A stretch of DNA of 15,366 nt from positions 1 through 15,366 of the forward strand of contig CBDULQ010000068.1 of NCBI GenBank assembly GCA_965368115.1. Direction: 5' to 3'. Shown piece after piece: positions 6,857-14,128 of the stretch (position 1 is its first letter; every line of letters starts with the position of its first letter). The notes under the pieces were generated by a model. It searched no databases and was not told the DNA's origin. It saw nothing but the letters and a program-made list of their open reading frames with translations. Made by a program: the position numbers and the translations under genes. This DNA is from CBDULQ01 sp965368115 (GTDB taxonomy: Bacteria > Pseudomonadota > Gammaproteobacteria > SZUA-229).

Positions 6857-9800
6857 ATGACGCTTATCCGTAACCATCATTTATTGCCCGGTCTGCTACT
6901 GCTTTGCAGCGGTAGTCAATCAGTGTTCGCTGATGTAGTGCGTGACGGCAGCATCGGGCCGGGTGTGGGTACGCAACCGACTGGTCCCGCCTTCGTCATC
7001 GACGAAAGCATGGGACAGCTTAACGGTACGAATCTGTTTCACAGCTTCAGCCAGTTCGACCTGAGCAGCGGTCAGTCCGCCAGCTTTACCGCCGTGTCCA
7101 GTGTGGACAATGTCATCTCGCGCATTACCGGTGGCTCACCATCCAGCATCGACGGCGCCGTGAGTTCCGCCATACCGGGCGCCAATCTGTTTCTGATCAA
7201 TCCATCGGGACTGGTGTTCGGGCCGAATGCGACGGTCAATGTGGATGGTTCGTTCTATGTTTCCAGTGCCGATTACCTGCGCTTCGATGATGCAACACAA
7301 TTCACGACAGGCGACAACGGCAGCCCGTTGCTCAGCAGTGCCGCTCCTGCGGCGTTCGGATTCCTCGGCAACGGTTCCGGTAGCATTACCCTGAATCAGA
7401 GCAAGATCACCGTCGCTTCGGGTGAAACCATCGGTCTGGCGGCAAACGGCATCAGTATCAGCGATGACGGCAATTTTCCGGGTTTCAGTAATGCAACACT
7501 GCTTGCACCCGAGGGGGTGATTGCCATTCAGTCGGTGGCCTCGGCTGGTGAGATCAGTGTCGATCCGGCATTACTGAATACGCTGCAGATACCGGCGCAA
7601 AGTGCGGATCTGCACATCGTCAACAGCCTGCTCGACACCAGCGGCAATACACCGGGTGGTGTCTGGTTGCGTGGCGCGACGCTGCAACTGGATGCCAGTA
7701 CCGTGCTGTCGAACATGATCGGTAGCGGCGATGCCGGCGATATTCATATCGACGCCGATCAGTTCATCGGTAACGGCGTTGGCGGTGTGATTTCGAGCAC
7801 TGCGGCGGACGGTAATGGTGCGAGTATTTTTGTCGACGCCAACAGTGTGCAACTGAATCCGGGTTTTGCATTGAATGCCTCGACCGAGGCGCTGGCTACC
7901 GGTACTGCAGGCGATATCAACGTGACCGCCCGCGAGCAGATTCTACTCGATGGCGGCAATACCCTGGTGGCCTTGAGTACCGAGTCGCGTGGTGCGGGTC
8001 AGGCCGGCAACATCCTGCTCGATGCGCCCGTGGTGATGATCGACAATGCCATCGTCGAAGCCAATACCCTGTTCAGCGGTGATGCGGGTGATATTCAGAT
8101 CAATGCGCAGCAGCTCGACATCATCAACGGCGGTCGCGTGTGGGCGGCTAACCAGGGTAGCGGCAGCGGTGGTGCGATTACGCTCAATGCCAGTGAGTCG
8201 ATACATATCGCCGGACCAGTGGAACCGGAAATTGCCGATATCGTTTCCAGTGAAACCTTCGGTGCGGGCAGTGCCGGAACCATCAGCATTACGACACCGG
8301 TATTGAGCATCGATGAAGCGGAGATCAAAGTCAGTTCGAAAGGTGCCGGCGACGCCGGTGTGTTGAATGTGCAGGCGGATCGTATCGAGCTGATCAACGG
8401 CGGGCAGTTATCCGCCACCACCCAGTTCGGCGGTCAGGGCGGCAACATTCAGATCGTCGCCAGTACATCCCTGTTGATCAGCGGTGACGACGGCACCGAC
8501 AACGGTAGCGGTGTGTTCACCGATTCCCGTGTCACCTCGACCGGTGATGCCGGGGATATCAGTATCAGCACGCCGACATTGATACTGCAAGACAACGGCG
8601 AAATTCTATCCGATACATTGGGCAGCGGTGCCGGTGGCGATATTACCATCAATGCACAAAACATGACGCTGAACGATGACGCGGAAATCGCCAGCGATGT
8701 GGAAGGCAGTGGTAACGGCGGTCACATCGTTATCAACAGTGCCGTGCTGGCCATGAACGACGAAGCGGAAATCAGTGCCGACACTAACCCGGGCAGTACC
8801 GGTGCCAGCGGCGATGTACTGATCAATGCCAGTGAAGCGGTACGCATGCGTATGCGTACCGAGGTCGGCGAGGAAGCGGGTATTTTCACCAACTCGGAAG
8901 GCGACGGTGACGCGGGCGACATTGCCATCAACACACCGCTGTTGTCCATGGATGGTGCGGTGCTCAATGCACTGACTGCGGGTGACGGTCTCGGCGGTAA
9001 CATCGATTTGCAGGTCGGTCGACTGGCGTTGAACAACCGCGCGGCCATCTCTGCATTGAGTGAAGGTAATGGTGATGCGGGTAACATCAGTATCCTCGGT
9101 GCCGACCGTATCGTCGTTGAAGGTGGTAGTGCAATCACCACCGAATCCGCCGTCAGTAACGGCGGTAATATCACCATCGCCGCGAGCAACTATGTGTTGC
9201 TGCGCGATTCGCGGGTGACGGCCAATGTCAATGACGGGGTCGGCGGCAACATTACCGTCAGCGCCGATACCGTGGCACTCGATCAAAGTCCCATGGTCGC
9301 CCAGGCCGGTGACGGGCAGGGTGGCGCCATCGTCATCAATGCCAACAAGTATTTCAACGACGACAGCCTGGTCAGTGCATCGGCGGGACCGGCGGGTATT
9401 TCCGGTACTGTGCAGATCAATGCGCCGGATATCGATCTGTCCAGCAGCATGACTCGATTGAAAACCGAGTTCGTCGATGCGGCATCGCTCATCGCGTCCA
9501 TCTGTACCCTGGATCGTGATCAACGACGCGGACATTTCCTGGTCAGTCAGCGTCGCGGTTTGCCCAGCAGTCTGGCAGGTATCCCCTTGCCGTTGCTGAA
9601 CCAGCCCGAGTTGCAGCTCGAGGTCGACGACGAACAGCAGTACAGCGATGCTCGAGTCATCGAATTGTCGACGGCTGCTCGGCATGCTATGGATGTGGGT
9701 GACGCGCAACAGGCCATCGACAAGTTGCAACAGGCGCAAACCCGTGTCGACAGCCTGCAACCCGGAGCGGCACGCTGGTACTCGTCGATACACCTGGCAC

Positions 9801-11383
9801 GTAGTCAGGCCATGTTATCCGCGATGGAAGAAAAATATAAAGCCTCTAATCTGTTGCACGCCAACCGCCTGTTGCAACAGGTGGCGCGACAGGCGCTGGA
9901 TCGAAAGGACAGACGTGCCGCGGCTTTCGCGCTGGGTAACCAGGCCCTGTTGTACCAGCAGCAACAACGTTTAGCTGAAGCCTTATACCTGTTGCGTCGC
10001 GCTCAACATCAGGCGCGCGACGGCAATGTCGGTGAAGCGCTGTACCTGTGGTTGTGGAAAGAGGGTGAAGTGCTGTGGAAGCAGGGGCGCAGTCGCGATG
10101 CCATACGCGCTTATCAGCGTGCCGTGGATGTGCTTAACGAGACGCGCCAGGATGCACTGGTCAATCGACGTGACGACCAGGCTTTCTTCCTGACCCAGAT
10201 TGCACCGGTGTATCGTGACCTGGCCGATGTGTTGCTGCAGTCTGTGGATCGCGTCCAGCCGCAACACCGAGCCGTGTTGCTGCAACAGGTGCGGGCTACC
10301 ATGAATGCCTTCCGCGCCGCCGAGTTGCGCAACTACTTTGTCGATCCCTGTATTGCCGACCAGGGTGAGGATAGTGTCGCACTGGATCAGGTGTCACCTG
10401 ATGCGGCCATTATCTATCCGATGATCATGCCGGATCGGCTGGAAATTTTGCTCAGCTTCGGCGGCGATCTGCAGCGTTTCAAGGTGGCGGTCGACAGCCG
10501 ACAACTGATCAGTCAGTTGCGCCGTTTTCGTATTGCACTGCAACAGCCGAATTCAAAACGGCATCGCGGTTACGGCAAGGCGTTGTACCAGTTACTGGTC
10601 GCGCCTTATGAATCCCTGTTGCAGCAGCACGATATCAAAACGCTGGTGTATGTCATGGACGGACCGCTGCGTACCATTCCCATGGCGGCGCTCAATAACG
10701 GCGACGATTACCTGATCGATCATTATGCGCTGGCCACCTCCGTCGGACTGGATCTGGTACAACCGCGACCACTCGATCCGCAACATGTACAGATGCTGAT
10801 GGCGGGTATCAGCGAACCGCTGGATGGCTTCCCGGCTCTGCCGTATGTGCCGGAGGAATTCAACAGTCTGCAACAGATGTTCGGTGGCGACGTGTTGCTG
10901 AATCAGCGTTTTCGTCTGGAACCTTTCCGGCGTGCGCTGGGTGAGGAACAGCCGAACCTGGTGCACCTGGCATCCCATGCCAAATTCAGTGGCAAGGCGG
11001 ACAGCAGTTTTCTGCTCGCCTATGACGGCCGGATCACGCTGAATCGCATGGCCGATTACATCGGTCAGCGCAGTGATCGAAGCACACCGCTGGAATTGCT
11101 GGTGCTCAGTGCCTGTGAAACCGCGGCCGGTGATGATCGTGCCGCACTGGGGCTGGCGGGTGTGGGTGTGAAAGCGGGTGCGCGCAGCGCGCTGGGCAGT
11201 TTATGGAGTATCCCGGATACCGCCACCTACCAGCTGATGACGCGTTTTTACCAGCAACTGAGGCAGGCGGGTGTGTCACGTGCGCAGGCGCTGCAACGCG
11301 CGCAACAGGCGCTGCGCGACGATCCACAGTTTGCGCATCCGTTCAACTGGTCGGCATTTCTGATGATCAATAACTGGTTGTAG
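6857..11383 (+). CDS. Two-partner-secretion exoprotein with C-terminal CHAT protease domain (TPS domain, beta-helix repeats, TPR-like, CHAT)
   Basis: This 1508-residue exoprotein probably leaves the cell through the TpsB-type pore at 2804. A signal peptide (about 1-25, ending SVFA) precedes the filamentous-haemagglutinin TPS domain (about 30-150), which carries NPSGLVFG at 115-122, matching the family NPNG/NPSG signature. Residues about 150-870 are a Gly/Asp/Ala-rich beta-helix-like passenger; near-identical GDAG[DN]I units start at 291, 408, 563, 684 and 739. A conserved passenger end follows (C883, then RRGLP near 900). A helical TPR-like region spans about 920-1150, with repeats near 1024-1054 and 1068-1095. 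The CHAT caspase-clan domain occupies about 1185-1508, with H1374 in HLASHA, C1420 in LSACETA and the typical GSLWSIPD. The catalytic pair is intact, so peptidase activity is expected; the substrate is unknown. ATG 6857 is the only reasonable start (in-frame stop at 6821), but no Shine-Dalgarno is visible. Confidence 0.92.
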   Translation: MTLIRNHHLLPGLLLLCSGSQSVFADVVRDGSIGPGVGTQPTGPAFVIDESMGQLNGTNLFHSFSQFDLSSGQSASFTAVSSVDNVISRITGGSPSSIDGAVSSAIPGANLFLINPSGLVFGPNATVNVDGSFYVSSADYLRFDDATQFTTGDNGSPLLSSAAPAAFGFLGNGSGSITLNQSKITVASGETIGLAANGISISDDGNFPGFSNATLLAPEGVIAIQSVASAGEISVDPALLNTLQIPAQSADLHIVNSLLDTSGNTPGGVWLRGATLQLDASTVLSNMIGSGDAGDIHIDADQFIGNGVGGVISSTAADGNGASIFVDANSVQLNPGFALNASTEALATGTAGDINVTAREQILLDGGNTLVALSTESRGAGQAGNILLDAPVVMIDNAIVEANTLFSGDAGDIQINAQQLDIINGGRVWAANQGSGSGGAITLNASESIHIAGPVEPEIADIVSSETFGAGSAGTISITTPVLSIDEAEIKVSSKGAGDAGVLNVQADRIELINGGQLSATTQFGGQGGNIQIVASTSLLISGDDGTDNGSGVFTDSRVTSTGDAGDISISTPTLILQDNGEILSDTLGSGAGGDITINAQNMTLNDDAEIASDVEGSGNGGHIVINSAVLAMNDEAEISADTNPGSTGASGDVLINASEAVRMRMRTEVGEEAGIFTNSEGDGDAGDIAINTPLLSMDGAVLNALTAGDGLGGNIDLQVGRLALNNRAAISALSEGNGDAGNISILGADRIVVEGGSAITTESAVSNGGNITIAASNYVLLRDSRVTANVNDGVGGNITVSADTVALDQSPMVAQAGDGQGGAIVINANKYFNDDSLVSASAGPAGISGTVQINAPDIDLSSSMTRLKTEFVDAASLIASICTLDRDQRRGHFLVSQRRGLPSSLAGIPLPLLNQPELQLEVDDEQQYSDARVIELSTAARHAMDVGDAQQAIDKLQQAQTRVDSLQPGAARWYSSIHLARSQAMLSAMEEKYKASNLLHANRLLQQVARQALDRKDRRAAAFALGNQALLYQQQQRLAEALYLLRRAQHQARDGNVGEALYLWLWKEGEVLWKQGRSRDAIRAYQRAVDVLNETRQDALVNRRDDQAFFLTQIAPVYRDLADVLLQSVDRVQPQHRAVLLQQVRATMNAFRAAELRNYFVDPCIADQGEDSVALDQVSPDAAIIYPMIMPDRLEILLSFGGDLQRFKVAVDSRQLISQLRRFRIALQQPNSKRHRGYGKALYQLLVAPYESLLQQHDIKTLVYVMDGPLRTIPMAALNNGDDYLIDHYALATSVGLDLVQPRPLDPQHVQMLMAGISEPLDGFPALPYVPEEFNSLQQMFGGDVLLNQRFRLEPFRRALGEEQPNLVHLASHAKFSGKADSSFLLAYDGRITLNRMADYIGQRSDRSTPLELLVLSACETAAGDDRAALGLAGVGVKAGARSALGSLWSIPDTATYQLMTRFYQQLRQAGVSRAQALQRAQQALRDDPQFAHPFNWSAFLMINNWL

Positions 11384-11390
11384 ACAAGAT

Positions 11391-11555
11391 TTAGATCAGC
11401 CAGACCAGCACGGCGATGGCGGCTGCAATGATAAATCCACCCGGCGCTGTAGCCAGGTCACTGTCTGCTTCTATCAAGTGTCGGAAGGACCTGGGTAGCA
11501 GATGATTGATGATGAAATGACCCAGGGATGTGGACAGGTCCAGTATGCTTTCCAT
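11391..11555 (-). CDS. Small single-span membrane peptide, 54 residues
   Basis: This short gene encodes 54 residues: an amphipathic N-terminal part (MESILDLSTSLGHFI...), a basic patch (PRSFRH), an acidic stretch (IEADSD) and a C-terminal hydrophobic segment at about 41-54 (FIIAAAIAVLVWLI). The ATG at 11555 is supported by GAGGAA nine bases upstream; the frame stays open to 11633, but that extension has no such site. It ends only seven bases from the stop of the convergent CHAT exoprotein gene, so the two transcripts may overlap. I do not recognise the family. The good ribosome binding site and clear membrane segment favour a real gene, though for this length that remains uncertain. Confidence 0.5.
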   Translation of the reverse strand: MESILDLSTSLGHFIINHLLPRSFRHLIEADSDLATAPGGFIIAAAIAVLVWLI

Positions 11556-11738
11556 GGCAACATATTCCTCAATGATGAATATGTCCGACCGGCATCCTTG
11601 CCGGTGGTCATAAGATAAACGGGTGCAGGGCACTGCTGTCCCAGTAAACGAATGTCGAGCCTTTATAAAATGCAGCTATTGCCGCATCTCGATGACGAGG
11701 ACATCCGCCTGGACATGAAATGCCAGGAGTAGAAATCA

Positions 11739-11826
11739 TGTCATGCCCGCGCAGGCGGGTATCCAGTATGTTGTTGATGGGTATACAGGTCACCATCACT
11801 GGATTCCCGCTTTCGCGGGAATGACG
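11739..11826. repeat. Dispersed inverted-repeat element (paired CCCGC-N4-GCGGG arms)
   Basis: Two arms of about 29 bases lie in opposite orientation: 11740-11768 (GTCATGCCCGCGCAGGCGGG and on to ATCCAGT) and 11797-11826 (ACTGGATTCCCGC and on to GGGAATGACG). They match at most positions and are separated by about 28 bases. Each arm also holds its own small hairpin, CCCGC-N4-GCGGG. A single related arm occurs at 14611-14647 in reverse orientation. This is the familiar small non-coding repeat found in many copies in gammaproteobacterial genomes. The surrounding 11556-11854 stretch contains no convincing gene; it also has a 7-bp hairpin, ACCGGCA-TCCT-TGCCGGT, at 11588-11605 without a T-run. Confidence 0.8.
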
Positions 11827-11854
11827 CGTTAGTGGGATAGCAGTGAGTGCAGGG

Positions 11855-12313
11855 TTATTTATTGACCTTGAACAGGTGTTTCATTCCCAGGTCGGTGTCG
11901 AACTTGGCGGTTTTCAGGCAGGCGCCAATTTCTTTCATGCGGTCTGTGTGATTCGCCAGGTTCTTGCTGGCAATGCATACAAAATAGTGGCCGAATAACT
12001 GGCGCACGCCTTCTTTACCGCCTGTGTCGGGTGTCTTCTGCATGGCCCGATTGAAACACTGTTCCTTGTAGGGATTGGTTTCCTGGTAGCATTGTTGTGC
12101 ACTGATCTGAAAACAGCCCTGGTAACTCGGTTGTTCGCAAATCAGCGCAGTGCCGTTTTCTTTCAGTTTGGCGGTAATGATGTCGGAGGTGAGCTGGTCG
12201 ATCATATCCTGTTTGCGAGGATCGGGTGTTTGCGCCGATTGTCGCGGCTGGTTGCTGGCGCAACCGCTCAGAGCGATGATGACGAGGCATGTCAGTGCAA
12301 TAATTCTGGCCAT
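11855..12313 (-). CDS. Six-cysteine lipoprotein of unknown function
   Basis: This 152-residue protein has a lipoprotein signal ending in LSGC, with C18 lipidated and Ala at +2, which favours the outer membrane. The mature part holds six further Cys, at 59, 67, 75, 86, 113 and 132. The first three are spaced evenly (C-x7-C-x7-C-x10-C), so up to three disulfides are likely in the periplasm. The rest is mostly helical and rich in Lys, Gln and Asn. No enzyme motif is seen. ATG 12313 has AGGAAA about six bases upstream, and a consensus -10 box lies at 12362-12367. It is read in the same direction as the next gene upstream, with 97 bases between. I do not recognise the family. Confidence 0.8.
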   Translation of the reverse strand: MARIIALTCLVIIALSGCASNQPRQSAQTPDPRKQDMIDQLTSDIITAKLKENGTALICEQPSYQGCFQISAQQCYQETNPYKEQCFNRAMQKTPDTGGKEGVRQLFGHYFVCIASKNLANHTDRMKEIGACLKTAKFDTDLGMKHLFKVNK

Positions 12314-12327
12314 TATATTTCCTGTTA

Positions 12328-12343
12328 AATATTCCAGTTTCAG
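12328..12343 (-). repeat. Leader repeat CTGAAACTGGAATATT, copy 1
   Basis: On the minus strand this reads CTGAAACTGGAATATT and lies in the predicted 5' leader of the six-cysteine lipoprotein gene, 14 bases before the ATG. An almost identical element, lacking one base, lies in the leader of the neighbouring gene at 12836-12850. In both cases it is downstream of a TATAAT box. Confidence 0.4.
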
Positions 12344-12361
12344 TCGGGGTCCTGGTAACAG

Positions 12362-12367
12362 ATTATA
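12362..12367 (-). promoter_or_regulatory. Consensus -10 box for the six-cysteine lipoprotein gene
   Basis: The minus strand reads a perfect TATAAT here. Transcription would begin near 12355 and give a leader of about 42 bases to the ATG at 12313. No good -35 is found at the right distance, so either an activator is needed or the match is chance. Confidence 0.45.
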
Positions 12368-12410
12368 GCCTGCCCAAAGGTCATCTGCAGTGCATCAGGG
12401 GAAGATTCGA

Positions 12411-12788
12411 TTATTCGGCGCCGGTCCACCAGACCAGCAGCCTGAACAGAATGTAGAACGCCAGCAGCCAGCCGGCGGCGGTTACGGCCAGCCGTACCAG
12501 GGCTTCATTCATCAGGGCCGTGTCGTTGCTGACATTCTCGTTGAGTCGATAGAACTCGTCCACATCGATCGGTTCGGCAACCTGGTGATCCGGGTCGTTG
12601 ACCAGAGCCAGTGCATCCTCGAATTGATCGTCCAGATAAATCCACAGGCTGGGCTGTGTCATCAACATGGAGGTAATCATACGCGCGGTATTTTCGCCCT
12701 GAACGACTGCCGGTATGCCGCATTGTTCAAGCCGGGCCTGTAATGATCCGAGATAAGCCACGTCAGAACTGGTAGTTATCATTTTCAT
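12411..12788 (-). CDS. DUF2007-type (putative signal-transducing) protein with C-terminal membrane anchor
   Basis: This is a 125-residue protein. Residues 1-65 resemble DUF2007, a small ferredoxin-like/GlnB-like fold: a strand, then a helix LGSLQARLEQCGIPAVVQGE, a loop, and a second strand SLWIYLDDQFEDALALV. A charged linker (about 66-95) leads to a hydrophobic C-terminal helix at about 100-121, giving a tail-anchored layout with the soluble domain in the cytoplasm. DUF2007 proteins have no proven reaction; a regulatory or binding role is usually assumed. ATG 12788 is preceded by GAGGAAA about five bases upstream. A 9-bp hairpin lies in its leader (12816-12839) and a TATAAT box at 12883-12888. 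Confidence in the gene is high and in the family moderate. Confidence 0.82.
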   Translation of the reverse strand: MKMITTSSDVAYLGSLQARLEQCGIPAVVQGENTARMITSMLMTQPSLWIYLDDQFEDALALVNDPDHQVAEPIDVDEFYRLNENVSNDTALMNEALVRLAVTAAGWLLAFYILFRLLVWWTGAE

Positions 12789-12815
12789 GACGGTTTCCTC
12801 GGCTGCGAGTTTGCG

Positions 12816-12839
12816 TATTGAATCGCGCCTGATTCAATA
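12816..12839 (-). promoter_or_regulatory. Perfect 9-bp stem-loop in the leader of the DUF2007-type gene
   Basis: TATTGAATC (12816-12824) pairs perfectly with GATTCAATA (12831-12839) across a 6-base spacer. It sits 28-51 bases before the ATG at 12788, downstream of the likely transcription start near 12876, so it could act as an RNA hairpin or as a dyad operator. No U-run follows it, so it is not a standard terminator. Confidence 0.45.
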
Positions 12840-12850
12840 TCCAGTTTCAG
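12836..12850 (-). repeat. Leader repeat CTGAAACTGGATATT, copy 2
   Basis: On the minus strand this reads CTGAAACTGGATATT. It matches copy 1 at 12328-12343 except for one missing base and partly overlaps the 9-bp hairpin. Its role is unknown. Confidence 0.4.
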
Positions 12851-12882
12851 AATTGTTTGATGAATGGTGGAAATACCGGCAA

Positions 12883-12888
12883 ATTATA
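12883..12888 (-). promoter_or_regulatory. Consensus -10 box for the DUF2007-type gene
   Basis: A perfect TATAAT on the minus strand lies just beyond the stop of the methyltransferase gene. It would start a transcript near 12876 with a leader of about 88 bases containing the hairpin. The matching -35 would fall inside the end of the methyltransferase gene and is weak. Confidence 0.35.
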
Positions 12889-12890
12889 GA

Positions 12891-13511
12891 TCAGGAACTT
12901 GCCCGCCGACATAAACAATAAACAAATTGCTGTTCCTTACCGGTGGGCGTGTGATGAGTTTCGCGGGCGTGTTCGAGCAGTTCGAAGCGGCCACCGAATT
13001 CATCGTGCAGTTCATCGGCGCTGTAACGCATCACCGGTAGTCCGCTGCAGTGGGTCGGACCGTCTTCGGCAAAAGTCGCGACGATGACCGTGCCGCCCGG
13101 TTTTACTGCACGCAGTACCTTGCGCACATAAGCCTGGCGATCGATCTCGTTAGTCAGAAAGTGGAATACCGCCCGGTCATGCCAGACATCGAAACGACCG
13201 GCGGGGAAATTCACGTCCAGAATATTGGCTTCCAGCCAGTTGACCTTGCTGGCCTGGGCGCCGATACGTTGTTGGGCGGTCGCCAGGGCTGCGCAGGACA
13301 GATCGAGCACTGAAATATCCCGGTAACCATAGAGCAACAGGTCATCGACCAGTGTGGAGGCGCCGCCGCCGACATCGATGATGGCGCCGGACCTCGGTAC
13401 GCCGGCGTCACGAATCAGTTTGAGCGACAGGTCGGCGTGGCTCTGGAACCAGCTGACCTCAGTGGCGGACTTGTTGCTGTAAACCTGTTCCCAGTGTGCT
13501 TTGGGTTCCAT
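12891..13511 (-). CDS. Class I SAM-dependent methyltransferase
   Basis: This 206-residue cytoplasmic enzyme is expected to transfer a methyl group from S-adenosylmethionine. It has WEQVYSNK near the N terminus, motif I IIDVGGGAS at 44-52, an acidic motif II ending in D70 (ISVLDLS), the family signature FDVWHDRAVFHFLT, a post-motif VKPGGTVIVATFAEDGP, and CSGLPVMRY. The last two mark a well-populated proteobacterial group of uncharacterised methyltransferases; its mammalian look-alikes include METTL12-type protein lysine methyltransferases, so the substrate could be a protein. I chose ATG 13511, since GGAG lies five bases upstream; the frame is open to 13571, but the extra 20 residues are not family-like. 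Substrate and pathway cannot be read from the neighbours. Confidence 0.9.
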   Translation of the reverse strand: MEPKAHWEQVYSNKSATEVSWFQSHADLSLKLIRDAGVPRSGAIIDVGGGASTLVDDLLLYGYRDISVLDLSCAALATAQQRIGAQASKVNWLEANILDVNFPAGRFDVWHDRAVFHFLTNEIDRQAYVRKVLRAVKPGGTVIVATFAEDGPTHCSGLPVMRYSADELHDEFGGRFELLEHARETHHTPTGKEQQFVYCLCRRASS

Positions 13512-13631
13512 CGTGGCTCCGTTTTCAAAAAGGGATGTTTTGATCCTAGCACCGGATTTTGAGTTGCTCAATGCTCCGATGGTGTGTGTATTGGAATCGT
13601 TGATTCAGTCGCGATGTGATGTGTCGAGCGG

Positions 13632-14033
13632 CTATACGAATTGCAGCGCGTCGGCCTGTTCGATTTCGATCAGGTGTATGTGCATTTTTTCATCATGACT
13701 AAAAGCGTTATCGAATTGTGCTGCCGCAGCCAGTGCTTGCGGATGGGATGGGTCCGTACTCAGGACCAGTCGAAACCGGTTGTAGCCGTGTTCATCACGA
13801 TCCGCCCGGCCTCGACGACCCAGTTCAATCACCTGTTCGGTGGCCGCAGCCAGGTGGCTATGACTAACCAGGTAAACCAGCAGGGTTTCACCGACGACAA
13901 TGCGTGTACAGGGTGGGGTGACGACGGAGGATGGCAAAACCGACTGTTCGATATTTTCGAATACCGAGTCAGGGCAGCCGCAGCCCAGGGTGTGGCGGAT
14001 GAAGTGAACCAGGGATGATGTGTTTACTGACAT
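13632..14033 (-). CDS. Small conserved-looking protein with N-terminal CxCP motif
   Basis: This 133-residue cytoplasmic protein starts with a helix (VHFIRHTLG) leading directly into CGCPDSVF (C18, C20). That motif resembles short metal- or redox-binding sites, but I cannot name the family. The rest looks like an alpha/beta domain: IVVGETLLVYLV, a helix around AATEQVIELGRRG, RFRLVLSTDPSHP, and a C-terminal strand MHIHLIEIEQ. His-rich spots near the C terminus could add ligands. ATG 14033 has AGGT about seven bases upstream. It is the second of a pair of same-strand genes, with 95 bases upstream containing a small palindrome, AGGTC-CT-GACCT (14085-14096). Function is not assigned. Confidence 0.7.
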   Translation of the reverse strand: MSVNTSSLVHFIRHTLGCGCPDSVFENIEQSVLPSSVVTPPCTRIVVGETLLVYLVSHSHLAAATEQVIELGRRGRADRDEHGYNRFRLVLSTDPSHPQALAAAAQFDNAFSHDEKMHIHLIEIEQADALQFV

Positions 14034-14128
14034 AATGACGACCTGGATCGATTAACTGGATGTTCGTATTATTCGTGTGAAAAAAGGTCCTGACCTGTTA
14101 ATGATAATACAACCGGAGCGGGCGCCTG

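Noticed and set aside
2794..6873. Short upstream ORFs overlapping both TPS starts (2794-2820 and 6820-6873)
   Set aside because: Neither has a ribosome site, and the lengths (8 and 17 codons) and spacings differ; chance is the simpler reading.
7700..9420. Repeats in the exoprotein gene considered as a CRISPR-like or tandem DNA array
   Set aside because: The similarity is at protein level (GDAGDI units), spacing is irregular (55-155 residues) and the DNA copies diverge at third positions, so these are coding repeats.
8606..9793. 395-residue open frame on the minus strand
   Set aside because: It lies wholly inside the exoprotein gene, opposite the Gly/Asp-rich repeats; it has no ribosome site or domain and reflects codon bias of the repeats.
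11608..11799. 63-residue open frame including ILDTRLRGHD
   Set aside because: It is the typical translation of the inverted-repeat element at 11739-11826, without a ribosome site.
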